Counted from the first letter of the stretch, positions 47,216-59,310 are shown. The stretch: DNA of 64,000 nucleotides from Rhizophagus irregularis (GCF_026210795.1 NC_089450.1:2666001-2730000), one strand, 5' to 3'. Translations and numbers: made by a program. The notes: generated by a model from the letters alone, not told the origin.

Positions 47216-47777
47216 CAGGATTATCAGATGAGGTTAATCGAAAATTTTTAACATTAATGTTTTATTTTATAGGTAATAAATCACTCGATCTGAATTTGTT
47301 ATTTTATTATATAGATTATTTTTATTTTAAATGTTGATAATTTATTTAATATCGAATTTTTTTTCTTAAAAAAAAATGCATAAATAAATAATAAATTTGG
47401 TTAGGTCAATGTTTGTTTGTGTATCTAAAAATCAGTCTATTATTACAATATTACATTTAAAATTTTAAATGAACTAAATTGCCGTGTCTTAGTAATACGA
47501 TTAGTATATAATTTTTTTTTTTTAGCGTTAATAAATTCCTTTTTTTTTAATTAATAATTTACCACGATTTAACCATGAGAAATCATGTATATATTATTTA
47601 ATAAAGTATGTATATGTTCGTGTAATGTCAAGTTTGTGTAATATCCCCTGATTTCTAACTTAAAAAGCGTAGTCTCATTTTTATTTATGTAAATATGATG
47701 TAATTTATCCGATTTACTTCAAACCTAATAAAGATCATTTTTTTTTTAAAAAAAAAAATCAATTTTATGTTAAAAAA

Positions 47778-50670
47778 ATGGTAAAACGAAAGCGTAATAA
47801 AACCAAAAATACTAGTATTTCAAAGCGTTCTCGTCATGATGAATTATTGGGGGAAGAATTTGTTGAAGAAGAATTAGTGGAGCAGGAAATGGAAGAAGAG
47901 GAAAGAATAGAAGACAAAGATAGAGACGAAGATGAAAACGAAGACCAAGACGAAGACAAAGACAAAGATGAAGACGAAGGTGAAGACAAAGATGAAGTTG
48001 ATGATGAGTATGAAGAAGAGGAGGCAGAAGAAGAAAATGGTAGTTTTGAAGAAATTCACGATAAATCAGGAGACGAAACAGATGAAGATAACAAATATGA
48101 TAATGAGAATGATAAGGATAAAAAGAGTAATAAAAAAAGAAGCTTTGTATGGTTTCATTTTGAAAAATTTATAGATGTTCATGGGGTAAAATGGGCAAAG
48201 TGTAACTATTGCAAGTAAGATTTGAATTATATTTTATATTGAATTTTCAATGAATAAAATTAATTTACTTATATAAATAAATTAATAGTAAAGTAAAATA
48301 TAAAATGGATGGCAAAACTGGTGGATCAACGGGAAATTTAAGTAAACATCTTAAAAATCATCTGGACAAAATTGATCCATCCATTCAAAAGCAAGCGGAG
48401 TTTATGAAAAAATTTTTAACTAAAGATGATAACGAAAAGATTGTAAATATAAATTATATTTTAATCATAAAAAACTAATTCTTATCTGATCTCTAATCTT
48501 TCTTTGTTCTTTTATAGCCATTTAGTAATGAAAATTTCCGAGAGAAGTTAGCAATTTGGGTCACTGTGGATGATCAACCGTTCACTGTATCCGAATGTCC
48601 TGAATTCAAAGAATTAATAAAATTATGTAACGAAAAAGCTGTACTTCCGTCAGCAGATACTGTTCGAAATGATGTTTTAAAATTATATAAAAATTATCAA
48701 ACAGACGTAAAATATAAATTACAAGTGAGTTTATCTTATATTTTTATATATAAAATATATAATTTATTAACATTTATGTTTATTCTTTTTAAAAGAATAT
48801 TCCAGGTAAACTAAGTTTCACCTTGGACTGTTGGACCTCGACAAATACAATAGCTTTTTTAGGTATAACGTGCCATTTCATTGATAATGATTGGAGTCTT
48901 AGGGAAATGCTCATTGATTTTGTACATTTATCTGGTTCTCACTCGGGTGAAAACTTAGCAAAACAATTTTTGAAACGTGTTGATAATGATTTTCAAATTT
49001 TACCGAAGGTAATAATTAAGTAAATTTCTTATTTATCTAAACAAAATTTTGTACATGAATATAATCTAACTATAATTATATTGCAGATTTTGGCAGTTAC
49101 TGCCGATAATGCTTCAAATAACACCACATTTCTTAAAGCGCTTGAAGACACGTGTAATAAAAAGGAAATCAATTTCGATCATAAGAAAAATAGTATACGT
49201 TGCCTTGCGCACATTATTAATTTAACAGTACAAGAAATATTAAGATATATAAAGGCTGATGATGCGCAAGAAGAAGATGAAATTTTGGAATTAATTCTTC
49301 AAGAAGAACGAGAAAATCACTTTAATGTAGAAATAATTCCCAGATTAAGAAGACTAATTGTAAAACTCAGGTCTTCCCCACAGTGGAAGGAAAAATTTGC
49401 CCGTCATTGTGAATTTTACTCAAAGAGTACTACTAATCTTATATTAGATGTTAGAACTCGATGGAATTCAACTTTTTTTATGCTAGATCGTGTATTGAAT
49501 CTTCGAGATGTAAGTAATTGTAATTTTAACATATATATAAGCTGAAATAAGAAAATATTTAATTTATTTTATAAATTTTTCATTAGCCTATTGATGATAT
49601 TTCTTTACTTGAAAGTGAATTAAATAAATTTTTAATTTCAAATGAAGAATGGAATATTGTTAAAGAATTACATCGTGTACTTGAAGTAAGCTTTTTTTTA
49701 AAAAAAATTTAATTTATGTAATTTATATTAATAAAAATAATAATATAATAATATATTTGCTATAGAAATTTTATAAAGCTACTGAATATATGTCTACTTC
49801 AAAATATGTAACTTTATCATCTTCAGTTCCCATATATAATAAACTTCTTGATCATATTGAAGGTTTACTTGATAATGATGATGCAAAATATTGTAAAATC
49901 TCTGTTATACGAGAAGCCATTAGAAAAGGACATGAAAAATTAAGAACATATTACACAAAAACTGATGATTCAGATGCTTATACTATTGCAACAAGTAATT
50001 TCTATTATTTATTATTATAATTTTTTTTTATAATTTTTTCTTATTTTAATTTATTATTTAGTACTTGACCCAAGACTCAAATTGAATTTTTATATAAAAG
50101 AAAAATGGGAACCAGAATTCGTTGATCAAGCAAAAAACATTTTTACAAATACGTATAACAATAATTATTTTAAAACGAATAATGATGTCATAAATGATGA
50201 TCATGATCACGATAAAGATGATTTTTTTTATGAAATTTTTGGTGTTGATAATAATACTTCCGATAATCTTGAAATTGAAGAATATCTTAAAAAACCGGTT
50301 GAGCATATGAAAACTGACCCCTTAGTATGGTGGAAGGTAAATACCAAATTGCATTCTTGCGTATATATAAATTTAATTATTTAACTGATTTATTTATCAT
50401 AAATATAGATGAACGAAAAAATTTACCCATGCCTTTCAAATATGGCTAGGGATTATCTCGCCATACCAGGTAAATATAATATAATTATATACTGTAATTA
50501 TTATATTATAATTTCTTAAATTTCTTATTTTTTTTCTTATAGGAACAAGTGTTCCTATTGAAAGGGTATTTTCTGGAGGTTGTGACCTAATTTCAAAGAG
50601 ACGATCAAGTCTGAACTGTGAAAGCATTCAAGCTTGCATGTGTTTAAAGAATTGGATTCAACATAATTAA
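47778..50670 (+). CDS. hAT transposase with BED finger, apparently intact
   Basis: Exons inferred by GT..AG splicing and frame continuity: 47,778-48,214; 48,289 to about 48,438; about 48,519-48,724; about 48,797-49,010; 49,087 to about 49,509; about 49,587-49,685; about 49,766-49,994; about 50,062-50,336; about 50,409-50,470; about 50,542-50,670. An acidic low-complexity N-terminus is followed by a BED zinc finger (WFHFEKF..AKCNYC joined to GGSTGNLSKHLKNH), then the hAT RNase H-like core with LDCWTS (first Asp) and LAVTADNASNN (second Asp), a helical insertion, LDPRLKLN, and the C-terminal hAT dimerisation motif (GTSVPIERVFSGG..LISKRRSSL). No in-frame stop or frameshift was found. With intact ends and target duplication this is the best candidate here for an autonomous element. 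Small exon-boundary errors are possible. Confidence 0.88.
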
Positions 50671-51032
50671 AAAAGAATTTAGGAGATGTTTTAATTTTCA
50701 CAATAGTTATTGATTTTTTTTTCCTATTAATTATTAAATTTTTATAAATAATGTAAATAATTTTAGTTAGTTTTATTTTTTACAATATGTAAATATAATT
50801 ATTATATAATATAATAAACGAAATTGTTTTAAATAAGTAAATAAACTATATAAATATTTCGGGTTACCTGAAGTTATCTGATTACCTGAATCCACCTGAA
50901 TACTTTCGGGTCAGTCAGGTCAGATCGGGTCAAAATAAATTACCCGACCCGACCCGACCTGAAAAAAAATATCAGGTCAGGTTAACTGGATAACCCGACC
51001 CGACCTGACCCATTCGGAGCTCTACCTACCTG

Positions 51033-51379
51033 TTATCAGTTCGAAAAGCCGATTGGAGGCTAAGAAATGTGGAACAGATTTTTTGGAACGGATGGAACCG
51101 ATGGAACGCATTTTGGGGGGTAAAAATAAAACTTTTTCTGGGGGAATGTCCTCTCATATATTTCTGAAATATCTGTTCCATCTGTTCCATCTGTTCCCCC
51201 CTCTTATTCTATCTTTTTTTGCTTTCTTTTCTATTGTTTTCTGGTTTTTGGTTATATATTTATGGAACAGATAGTGGAACAGATAGGAACAGATATGGAG
51301 AGTCATATCCCCATGAAGAGGGATGTAGGTACTGCGAGGCCGTGAGGCCGAGGTGGGGTGAGCGTAGCGAGACACACTA
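51033..51379. other. Repeat-rich spacer 5' of the second integrase
   Basis: No gene. Contains GGAACAGAT/ATCTGTTCC motifs in both orientations (51,065-51,110, 51,170-51,200, 51,260-51,290), giving inverted symmetry around a T-rich centre, and a purine-rich stretch before the integrase frame. Confidence 0.5.
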
Positions 51380-51939
51380 CCAGCCCGACGACCCTAATGA
51401 AGTTCATCAAGCTAACATTTTGTATATGTCATATGACAAGGTTGGACATGTGGTTTATCTTTTTTGTCTCAATATAGTTTATATAGCATCGAGGTATAAA
51501 GGAAGTGTCTCTATAGGTTCAACCAGTGTTAAAAATCGACAGGGAATCCTAACTTCTCATACTATTGCTCGGGCTTTTGAAAAGGTATATGATGATACAA
51601 CATGTCTGCTCACTTGGCCAAAATTATTGATTACAGATAGGGGTTCAGAGTTTAAAGGTGAGTGTAAAAAGCTGATGACTAGAGGTGTGCTCCGGTGAAA
51701 TCCGTTCAATCCATCATTCGATCCGATCAAAAAATGGATCATTCGGATTAAGAATGAACGGATTGCGGATAATCTGGATGGATCCGTTGGATAACATCAG
51801 ATTGATCGAATGTTACATAGATGACTGGATTGACTGGATTGATCAGATAATCTGGTCAAATTCATAACTTTTTTTTTTTTTTTTAATATAAATGTTTTTT
51901 TTTTAACATAAATGTTTTTTTTTTAAAAAAAAACACTTT

Positions 51940-53189
51940 TTTTTCTTTAGGACGGACTTGGACTTGGACTTCGGAATGACTTGGACGGCTTGAATTTCGA
52001 AAAGTAAGTGTAAATTTCTTTTTCTTTTGTCTTAGGAACGTCACTAAACGTTCCTTTACTTCATTTCTTTAGGGGACGCCTGCCTGGAACTCAATTTCGG
52101 CTTGGGCTATAAAGGTAAGTTGGGGGAGGGTAATTTTGATTTTTTGTTTGTCTTTGGGAACGTCATTGACGTTCCTTTTGCTTTTTTTGCTTTTTTTCTT
52201 TAGGAGACGTCCTCCTGGATTTGGATTTCATAAAGGTAAGTTGGGGGAGGGTATTTTCGGGGTTTTTTTGTCTTTGGAAACGTCATTAACGTTCCTTTTG
52301 CTTTTTTTCTTTAGATGACGCCCTTTCTAGACCTGGATTTCGGTTTGGGCTATTAAAGTAAGTTGGGGAAATTAATTTTTGTTTTTTTTTTGTCTTTAGG
52401 AACGTCATTAACGTTCCTTTTGCTTCTTTTCTTTAGGTGACGCCCTCCCAGATTTGGATTTCATAAAGGTAAGTTGGTGAGGTTATTTTTGAGTTTTTAT
52501 TGTCTTTGGGAATGTAATTAACGTTCCTTTTGCTTCTTTTCTTTGGGTGACGTCCTTCCTGAACTTTGATTTCAGCTTGGGCTATTAAAGTAAGTTGGAG
52601 AAATTAATTTTTGTTTTTTTTTGTCTTTAGAAACGTCATTAACATTCCAGGACCCCGAGCAATACTGAAATAGGTAACAAGAAATAACGCGTAGAATAGG
52701 CTAAAATAATCATGAAAATCTTTCCTTTTTTAGATAAATTTTGATAACGTTGGTAAGAAATATATTACTTTATTTAGTAACTGACTGACATTATCATAAT
52801 TCCGGCCCTGAAAAAATGCGTAGAGCTAATAGTAAAATTTTGCCAATTTCCTATGACCTATTTATATATTGTTCAGGGTCCTAACATTCCTTTTGCTTCT
52901 TTTCTTTAGGTGATGCCATTCCTAACCTGGATTTCAACTTGGGCTATTAAAGTAAGTTGGAAGGTTATTTTTGGGTTTTTTTTTGTCTTTGGGAACGTAA
53001 TTAACGTTCCTTTTGCTTCTTTTCTTTAGGTGACGCCCTTCCTGGATTTGGATTTCGGCTTGGGCTATTAAAGTAAGTTGAGAGAGGGTGTTTTGCTTAT
53101 TTTTTTTTTAGGAACATTATTAACGTTCCTTTTGCTTCTTTTCTTTAGGTGATGCCCTTCCTAACCTGGATTTCAGCTTGGGCTATTAA
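51940..53189 (+). repeat. Tandem mini-exon / hairpin-intron cassette array (left part)
   Basis: About eight to nine cassettes with a period of about 110-125 bp. Each has a 3' splice-site-like tract (TTTTGCTTCTTTTCTTTAG), a mini-exon of about 32 or 43 nt (..GACGCC..CTGGATTTGGATTTC..GGGCTATTAAA) and a donor GTAAGTTGG. The intervening intron of about 75-85 nt carries a hairpin GGAACGTCATTAACGTTCC. Donors lie near 52,110, 52,235, 52,358, 52,468, 52,590, 52,950 and 53,070. Mini-exon lengths are not multiples of three and frames do not persist, so a protein product is unlikely. The array is cut by the MITE at 52,649 and the large element at 53,190 and resumes at 61,035. Confidence 0.8.
52649..52882. 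mobile_element. MITE with AGGACCCCGAGCAATA ends
   Basis: 234 bp; ends AGGACCCCGAGCAATA and (read inward) AGGACCCTGAACAATA, with an exact 8-bp target duplication AACATTCC (52,641-52,648 and 52,883-52,890). The interior contains another inverted pair (AACGCGTAGA / TGCGTAGAGCTAATAG region). No ORF. Inserted into the hairpin of a cassette intron (the duplicated bases are its GTTCC-type arm). Confidence 0.93.
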
Positions 53190-53583
53190 CATCGGGAAAT
53201 TTTTTGGGGAGCAGATCTGCGCAGATTTTCAGAAATTATATCTGCGCAGATCTTATACCCTGGCACAAAATATTAGAGGAAATATCCAATAAAAAACTGC
53301 GCAGATTTTATAAATAACAAAGTTCTGCGCAGATTTTGTTATTAAATTCTGCACATATTTTACAAAATAAAAATCTGCAAAATTCATCAAATAATAATAA
53401 ATTATACAAATTTTGATTGTTATTTTAGCATTATCTAACATCAATTTATTAATTAAACGCACTACAAGTTTATCACTTTACTATACTATTTTATTAATGT
53501 ACTAATAGCTAAAGTTTTACTGTAATTTACATGTTGTTAATGGTTTGGATATTATTCCAGTTGGTTCGATTCCAACAAACAAC

Positions 53584-55416
53584 TAGTGCTCTACACGAGC
53601 CAAGCTGGCTCATAAGCTGACTCAAGCTTTTCAAGCTGAGCCAAGCCAAGCCATGATTAAATTGACTTGGTGGCTCACGAGCCAGCTTGGAAGAGCTCGA
53701 GCCAGTTATTAGGCTCAGCTCAAAAAGCTCGAGCCTGTAACAGACTTGGCTCAAAAAGCTCGAGCTGGCTCATGAGCCAAACGAACTATTATACAAAAAA
53801 TGTTGCGAAACGTTTTTATATAATAATGCATGCATAGACGAAACGTTTTCGCAACTTTTTTTCACTGTTTATTAAAAAACGTTGCGAAAACGTTTATTTA
53901 AGTTTTTACATGTAAAATTGAAAAAAAAAACGCCGGAACTAATGATTCCGGCGTTTTTACATGTAAAATTGAAAAAAAAATGCCAGAACTAATGATTCCG
54001 GCGTTTTTACATGTAAAATTGAAAAAAAAATGCCAGAACTAATGATTCCGGCGTTTTTACATGTAAAATTGAAAAAAAAAACGCTGGAACTAATGATTCC
54101 GGCGTTTTTACATGTAAAATTGAAAAAAAAATGCCAGAACTAATGATTCCGGCATTTTTACATGTAAAATTGAAAAAAAAATGCCGGAACTAATGATTCC
54201 GGCGTTTTTACATGTAAAATTGATAAAAAAACGCCGGAACTAATTATTCCGGCATTTTTACATGTAAAATTGAAAAAAAAAATGCCGGAACTAATGATTC
54301 CGGCATTTTTACATGTAAAATTGAAAAAAAACGCCGAAACTAATAGTTTCGGCGTTTTTACATGTAAAATCAAAAAGAAACCGCCGGAACTAATAATTCC
54401 GGCGTTTTTACATGTAAAATCGAAAAAAATGCCGGAACTAATGATTCCGGCATTTTTACATGTAAAATCGAAAAAAAACGCTGAAACTATCAGTTTCAGT
54501 ATTTTTACATGTAAAATCAAAAAGAAAAATGCCGGAACTAATGATTCCGGCGTTTTTACATATAAAACGCCGAAACTGATAGTTTCGGCATTTTTTTTTC
54601 GATTTTACATGTAAAAGTGCCGGAATAATTGGTTTCGGCGTATTTCCTTTTGGTTTTACATGTAAAAACGCCGAAACTATCCGTTTCGGCATTTTTACAT
54701 GTAAAATTAAAAGAAATACGCCGAAACTATCAGTTTCAGCATTTTTACATGTAAAACTAAAAAGAAATACGCCAGAACCAATTATTCCAGCGCTTTTACA
54801 TGTAAAATTGAAAAAAAATGCCGAAACTATCAGTTTCAGCGTTTTTACATGTAAAACCAAAAGGAAATATGCCGGAACCAATTATTCCGGCGCTTTTACA
54901 TGTAAAATCAAAAAAAAAATGCCGAAACTATCAGTTTCAGCGTTTTTACATGTAAAATCAAAAGAAAAATGCCGAAACTATCAGTTTCGGCGTTTTTACA
55001 TGTAAAACCAAAAGGAAATACGCCGAAACCAATTATTCCGGCGCTTTTACATGTAAAATCGAAAAAAAAATGCCGAAACTATCAGTTTTGGCATTTTTAC
55101 ATGTAAAATCAAAAGGAAAAACGCCGAAACAAATAGTTTCGGCGTTTTATATAAATATAAAAGTAAAAACGTTTCGCAACGTTTTTTTAATAATTTAAAG
55201 TAAAAACGTTGCGAAAACGTTTTTATGATAAAGCTCGAGCCAGCTCGAGCCCAGCTTGGCTCAAGCCAGGATTTTCATGGAGCTCAGCTTGGCTCGAACT
55301 GAGCTGAGCCAAGATATTTTGTGGCTCGGCTCATTTCAGGCTTGGCTTGGCACAGATCTTCAAGCCGAGCCAAGCCAGACTGTAGCTCGGCTCGAGCCGG
55401 CTCATGTAGAGCACTA
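53584..55416. mobile_element. 1.8-kb non-autonomous hAT-like element carrying a hairpin array
   Basis: Ends TAGTGCTCTACACGAGCC and (read inward) TAGTGCTCTACATGAGCC. The target duplication is CAAACAAC / CAAATAAC (one C/T difference) at 53,576-53,583 and 55,417-55,424. Subterminal arms of about 180 bp are packed with AGCTCGAGCC and GGCTCAGCTTGG motifs. Next inward, both sides carry GTTGCGAAAACGTTT repeats. The centre is the hairpin array. No ORF of credible origin. Confidence 0.9.
53905..55150. repeat. Array of about 24 covarying hairpins, period about 50-58 bp
   Basis: Each unit has TTTTTACATGTAAAA (itself palindromic), a short A-rich spacer and a stem-loop of the form GCCGGAAC-TAATGA-TTCCGGC. 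About 24 copies of ACATGTAAAA are counted. Stem arms change together: GCCGGAA/TTCCGGC in some units and GCCGAAAC/GTTTCGGC in others. Unit orientation appears to flip around 54,560-54,700. Long ORFs on both strands across the array are artefacts of the repeats. Confidence 0.9.
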
Positions 55417-55429
55417 CAAATAACTATTT

Positions 55430-58400
55430 AAATTTGCGTTTAGGAAGCGTTCAGAAACTTGTAGACCTACCAAAAGTAGAAAAGTAAAAACATTCAGTTA
55501 ATTAGTAATGTTTCATTAAAAAAAATAACATTTAAACTTCGAAGAATACCTTCGAAGTTCCATCCAGGTGCAATTCAAGAAGTCGCGGACCTACAAATTT
55601 CATTTCTTTAAAAATCTTTATTTTTTTTTCAAAGTTCCATCCAGATGTCATCCAAAAAGTTGCTGACCTACAGTATAAAAAGAGAAATGAGATATTAGTT
55701 GATATTTCATTAAAGAAAACAAAAGAAATTAAAGAACTTCGAAGGATACCTTTAAAATTCAATTCAGAAAGCACCAGGAAGCCATAGACCTACAAAAAGA
55801 GAATACGTTAGTAAAGTTCATTAAAAAACAAAAAAATTACTGAAGTTTTAAAAAGAATATGATTCTTTTCAAAACTCACCTATTCAAAGGCCGCAACTGA
55901 TACCTGAAGTTTTGAAAAGTTAATGTAACTTTTCAAAACTTACCACAGGTTTCATTTCCAAAGGTCCCAACTTGACACCTACAAAATAAAAAAAAGAAAA
56001 TTAAAAAATTAAAGTTTCGAAAAGTAATGAAACTTTTCAAAACTCACCTATCTAAAGATTCCAACTGACGCTAATCGTAAAGCTCTGAACGGTTCGGGCT
56101 AAACCGGGGAACCGATCCAAAACCGGCTCAAAATTCAGTTCGGTTCGGTTCGGGTATTAGAACTGAAAAACCGGCGGTTCGGTTCAGTTTAATCCGATTT
56201 TTTATAAAAATGCGAAAAATCGAATAGCCGGCCATCTAGTGATCGTACAAAGTCAAGCCATATATCATTGGATTCCTCTCGATGAGACGCGTCGAATGGT
56301 GGTAAGATCATGTCTCTAGCATCGATAGACCACACGTTAACCCACGCTAAATGATTTATAAAGAATTGGAATTAGCAAGCTATCTATCGGTGCTAGAGAC
56401 GTGATCTTACTACCATTCGACTCGTCTCATCGAGACGAATCCAATGAGTCCTAATTCATATTTGTACGACCATTGGACGACGAATAAATTCATGTATCGG
56501 AATTTTTAATTTTTAACGCTCAAAAATTTTAAAAAAAATGCGAAACTTGATATTATTCACCATCTAGTGGTCGTACACGAACGAATTTATATTCATTGGA
56601 TTCGTCTCACTGAGACGCGTCGAATGGCGCTAAGATCATGTTTCTAGCACTGATAGATAGCTTGCTAATTCAAATTATTGATAATTCATTTAGCGTGGGT
56701 TAACGTGTGTTCTACCGATGCTAGAGACATAATCTTACCACCATTCGACGCGTCTCGTCGAGGCGAATCTAATGATATATGGCTCGACTTTATATGATCA
56801 CTAGATGGCCGGCTATTCGATTTTTCGCATTTTTATAAAAATCAGATTAAACCGAACCGAACCGCCAGTTTTTCGGTTTGGTTCTTACGGATTTCGGCTC
56901 TAATCCGAATCGTCTATAATCCGGACCAAACTGACCTGTTCGGAGCTTTAGCTAATCGATACCTACAAAATAAAGATAAGAAAAAAAATTAAAAAAAATT
57001 GAAGTTTCGAAAAGTTAATGTTAACTTTTTGAAACTTACCACAGGTTTCCAAAGGTCGCAACCGATACCTACAAAATAAAGAAAAGAAAATTAAAAAAAA
57101 ATTAAAGTTTCGAAAAGTAATGAAACTTTTCGAAACTCACCTATCTAAAGATTCCAACTGATGCTAATCGATACCTACAAAATAAAGATAAGAAAAAAAA
57201 TTAAAAAAAATTGAAGTTTCGAAAAGTTAATGTTAACTTTTTGAAACTTACCACAGGTTTCCAAAGGTTGCAACCGATACCTACAAAATAAAGAAAAGAA
57301 AATTAAAAAAAAATTAAAGTTTCGAAAAGTAATGAAACTTTTCAAAACTCACCTATCCAAATGTCCCAACCAATGCCAATCGATACCTATAAAATATAAA
57401 GAAAAAAATTTAACAAAAAAATACTTGAAGTTTCGAAAAGAAGGAACAAAAACTTTTCAAAACTCACCTAGTATCCAAAGGTCGCAACCGATACCTACAA
57501 AATAAAGAAAAGAAAATTAAAAAAAAATTAAAGTTTTGAAAAGTAATGAAACTTTTCGAAATTCACCTATCTAAAGATTCCAACTGATGCTAATCGATAC
57601 CTACAAAATAAAGATAAGAAAAAAAATTAAAAAAAATTGAAGTTTCGAAAAGTTAATGTTAACTTTTCAAAACTTACCACAGGTTTCTAAAGGTCGCAAC
57701 CGATACCTACAAAATAAAGTAAAGAAAATTAAAAAAAATTAAAGTTTCGAAAAGTAATGAAACTTTTTGAAACTCACCTATCCAAAGGTCCCAACTGATG
57801 CTAATCGATACCTACAAAATAAAGAAAAGAAAATTAAAAAAAATTTGGTTTTGAAAAGTTAATGTTAACTTTTCAAAACTTACCACAGGTTTCCAAAGGT
57901 CGCAACTGATACCTATAAAATAAAGAAAAGAAAATTAAAAAAAAATTAGTTCCGAAAAGTTTTGTAATGAAACTTTTCAAAATTCACCTATCCAAATGTC
58001 CTAACTGATGCCAATCGATACCTACAAAATATAAAGAAAAAAATTTAACAAAAAAATACTTGAAGTTTTGAAAAGAAGGAACAAAACTTTTCAAAACTCA
58101 CCTAGTATCCAAAGGTCGCAACCGATACCTACAAAATAAAGAAAAGAAAATTAAAAAAAAGAAGTAAAAAAAATTAAAGATTTAAAAGAATGAAACTCTT
58201 GAAACTTACTGGATCCAAAGTGAAGGATCTTACCGAAACCTAAAAAATAAAAAAAAGTATTAATTTTTTGAAAAAAACAAAGTTTTAAAAGTTTCTAAAA
58301 AATGAAACTTTTGAAACTTACCGATCCAAAGTGAAGGGTCTCACCAATCTAAAAAAATAAATAAAAAAAAATATTAAAAAAATTTTTTTTTAAAAAAAAA

Positions 58401-58975
58401 TGAAGTTTCGAAAAAATGAAACTTTTGAAACTTACGTGAAAGGGTTTCACCAATACCTAAAAAAAAGAAACAAAAAAAAATAATTTTTTTTTAAAAAATA
58501 AAAGTTTCGAAAGTTTGAAGAATGAAACTTTCGAAACTTACCAATCCAAAGTAAAGGGCGCTGATACCCGTCGTCTTCAAAGTCCAGGAACCGAAGAACC
58601 TAAAGAATATGAACAAAATTAGAAGAATAAAACAAGACAAACTGAAAATGAAAAAATAAAATTAAAAAAACCCCACCCGTTATCTCCAAAGTCCAGGAAC
58701 TGAAGAAACTAAAGAAAAAGAATGAAATTAACAGAAGGAAACAAGATAAATGAAAAAGAGAAATAAAATAAAAAAACTCACCTTTCGTCTCCAAAGTCCA
58801 AAACAGAAGAACCTAAAAAAGAAGAAAAATGAAATTAGCGAAAAGAAATAAGAATGAAACAATAATAAAACAAAAAGAAATATAATTAAAAAAAGTCCCC
58901 TACCAGTTATCTCCGAAGTCTGGAACTGAAGGACCTAAAGAAAAAGAGAACTCATTAACTCCAGAGTCCGGAATT
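55430..58975 (-). repeat. Minus-strand mini-exon / hairpin-intron cassette array
   Basis: On the minus strand, units repeat as TTTATTTTGTAG (acceptor), a mini-exon of about 30-45 nt such as GTATCGGTTGCGACCTTTGG.., then GTAAGTTTC or GTGAGTTTC (donor). The donor runs straight into an inverted repeat AAGTTTCGAAAAG..CTTTTCGAAACTT. Two alternating mini-exon types recur from about 57,000 to 58,150. Units become more diverged toward 55,430 and toward 58,560-58,960, where mini-exons contain CTGGACTTTG-type sequence. The array is interrupted by the palindromic MITE at 56,078. Confidence 0.75.
56078..56950. mobile_element. Non-autonomous palindromic hAT-like element (copy B)
   Basis: Ends TAAAGCTCTGAACGG and (read inward) TAAAGCTCCGAACAGG-like, with an exact 8-bp target duplication GCTAATCG (56,070-56,077 and 56,951-56,958). 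It is closely related to copy A at 17,212 but 287 bp shorter: the 5' arm of hairpin 1 of copy A is followed here by the 3' arm of hairpin 2, then hairpin 3. The uninterrupted cassette sequence (..GATGCTAATCGATACC..) occurs at about 57,160, confirming the empty site. Confidence 0.95.
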
Positions 58976-59310
58976 AAAAGCTCAGATGATCTGGATAATC
59001 TCATAATCCATTAGTAACACAGATAATAATCTGGATGGTCTGTTACAGCATAACTGATATTTTTTCATCCGTAAACAACAGATATCTGACCATAGATATG
59101 AATTGAGGATGAACGACTATCAGAACCTAAAAAAATAAAAAATGAACGTTAGTGACGTTCATTAAAAAAAAATATAAATATAAAAATAAATTTGAAGGTT
59201 TTTACCTTCAAAAATAAAGTCCAGAGCCGCACTTCAGCGTCCAGGACCTAAAAATATGAAAAACGAACATTAGTGATGTTCGTTAAATAAAAAATTATTT
59301 TTTTTTTAAA
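58976..59310. other. Diverged cassette units and hairpins
   Basis: Transition zone. Contains GAACGTTAGTGACGTTC-type inverted repeats (about 59,142-59,160 and 59,265-59,283) next to mini-exon-like TTTAGGTCCTGGACGCTG (minus strand). A segment with TCTGGATAATC/GATCTGGAT motifs at about 58,980-59,050 is unexplained. No ORF. Confidence 0.5.

Larger units (their letters stand above)
44130..51024 (+). mobile_element. Complete hAT transposon with 8-bp target duplication
   Basis: Ends TAGAGCTCCGAATGGG and (read inward) TAGAGCTCCGAATGGG are identical inverted repeats, followed by dense subterminal GACCCG/CGGGTC motifs at both ends. An exact 8-bp duplication CCTACCTG flanks it (44,122-44,129 and 51,025-51,032). 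The 6,895-bp element carries one transposase gene on the plus strand with a 3.6-kb leader that holds repeats and mini-exon cassettes. Nothing is seen interrupting the coding exons. Confidence 0.95.

Noticed and set aside
47874-48174. Frames opposite or shifted to the acidic hAT N-terminus
   Set aside because: Low-complexity shadows of GAAGAC/GATGAA repeats in the real exon.
51940-53189. A repeat protein encoded by the mini-exon cassettes
   Set aside because: Mini-exons are about 32 or 43 nt, not multiples of three, and carry TAA in the GGGCTATTAAA end, so joined exons do not keep a frame.
54158-55005. Open frames of 65-141 codons on both strands across the hairpin array
   Set aside because: They repeat the same FTCKNAGI / LHVKSKKNAE strings because the DNA unit repeats; both strands are open at once and no start or domain is credible.
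53905-55150. CRISPR-like array of regular repeats
   Set aside because: The spacers are A-rich and near-identical, the repeats are variable hairpins with orientation flips, and the array lies inside a eukaryotic transposon without cas genes.
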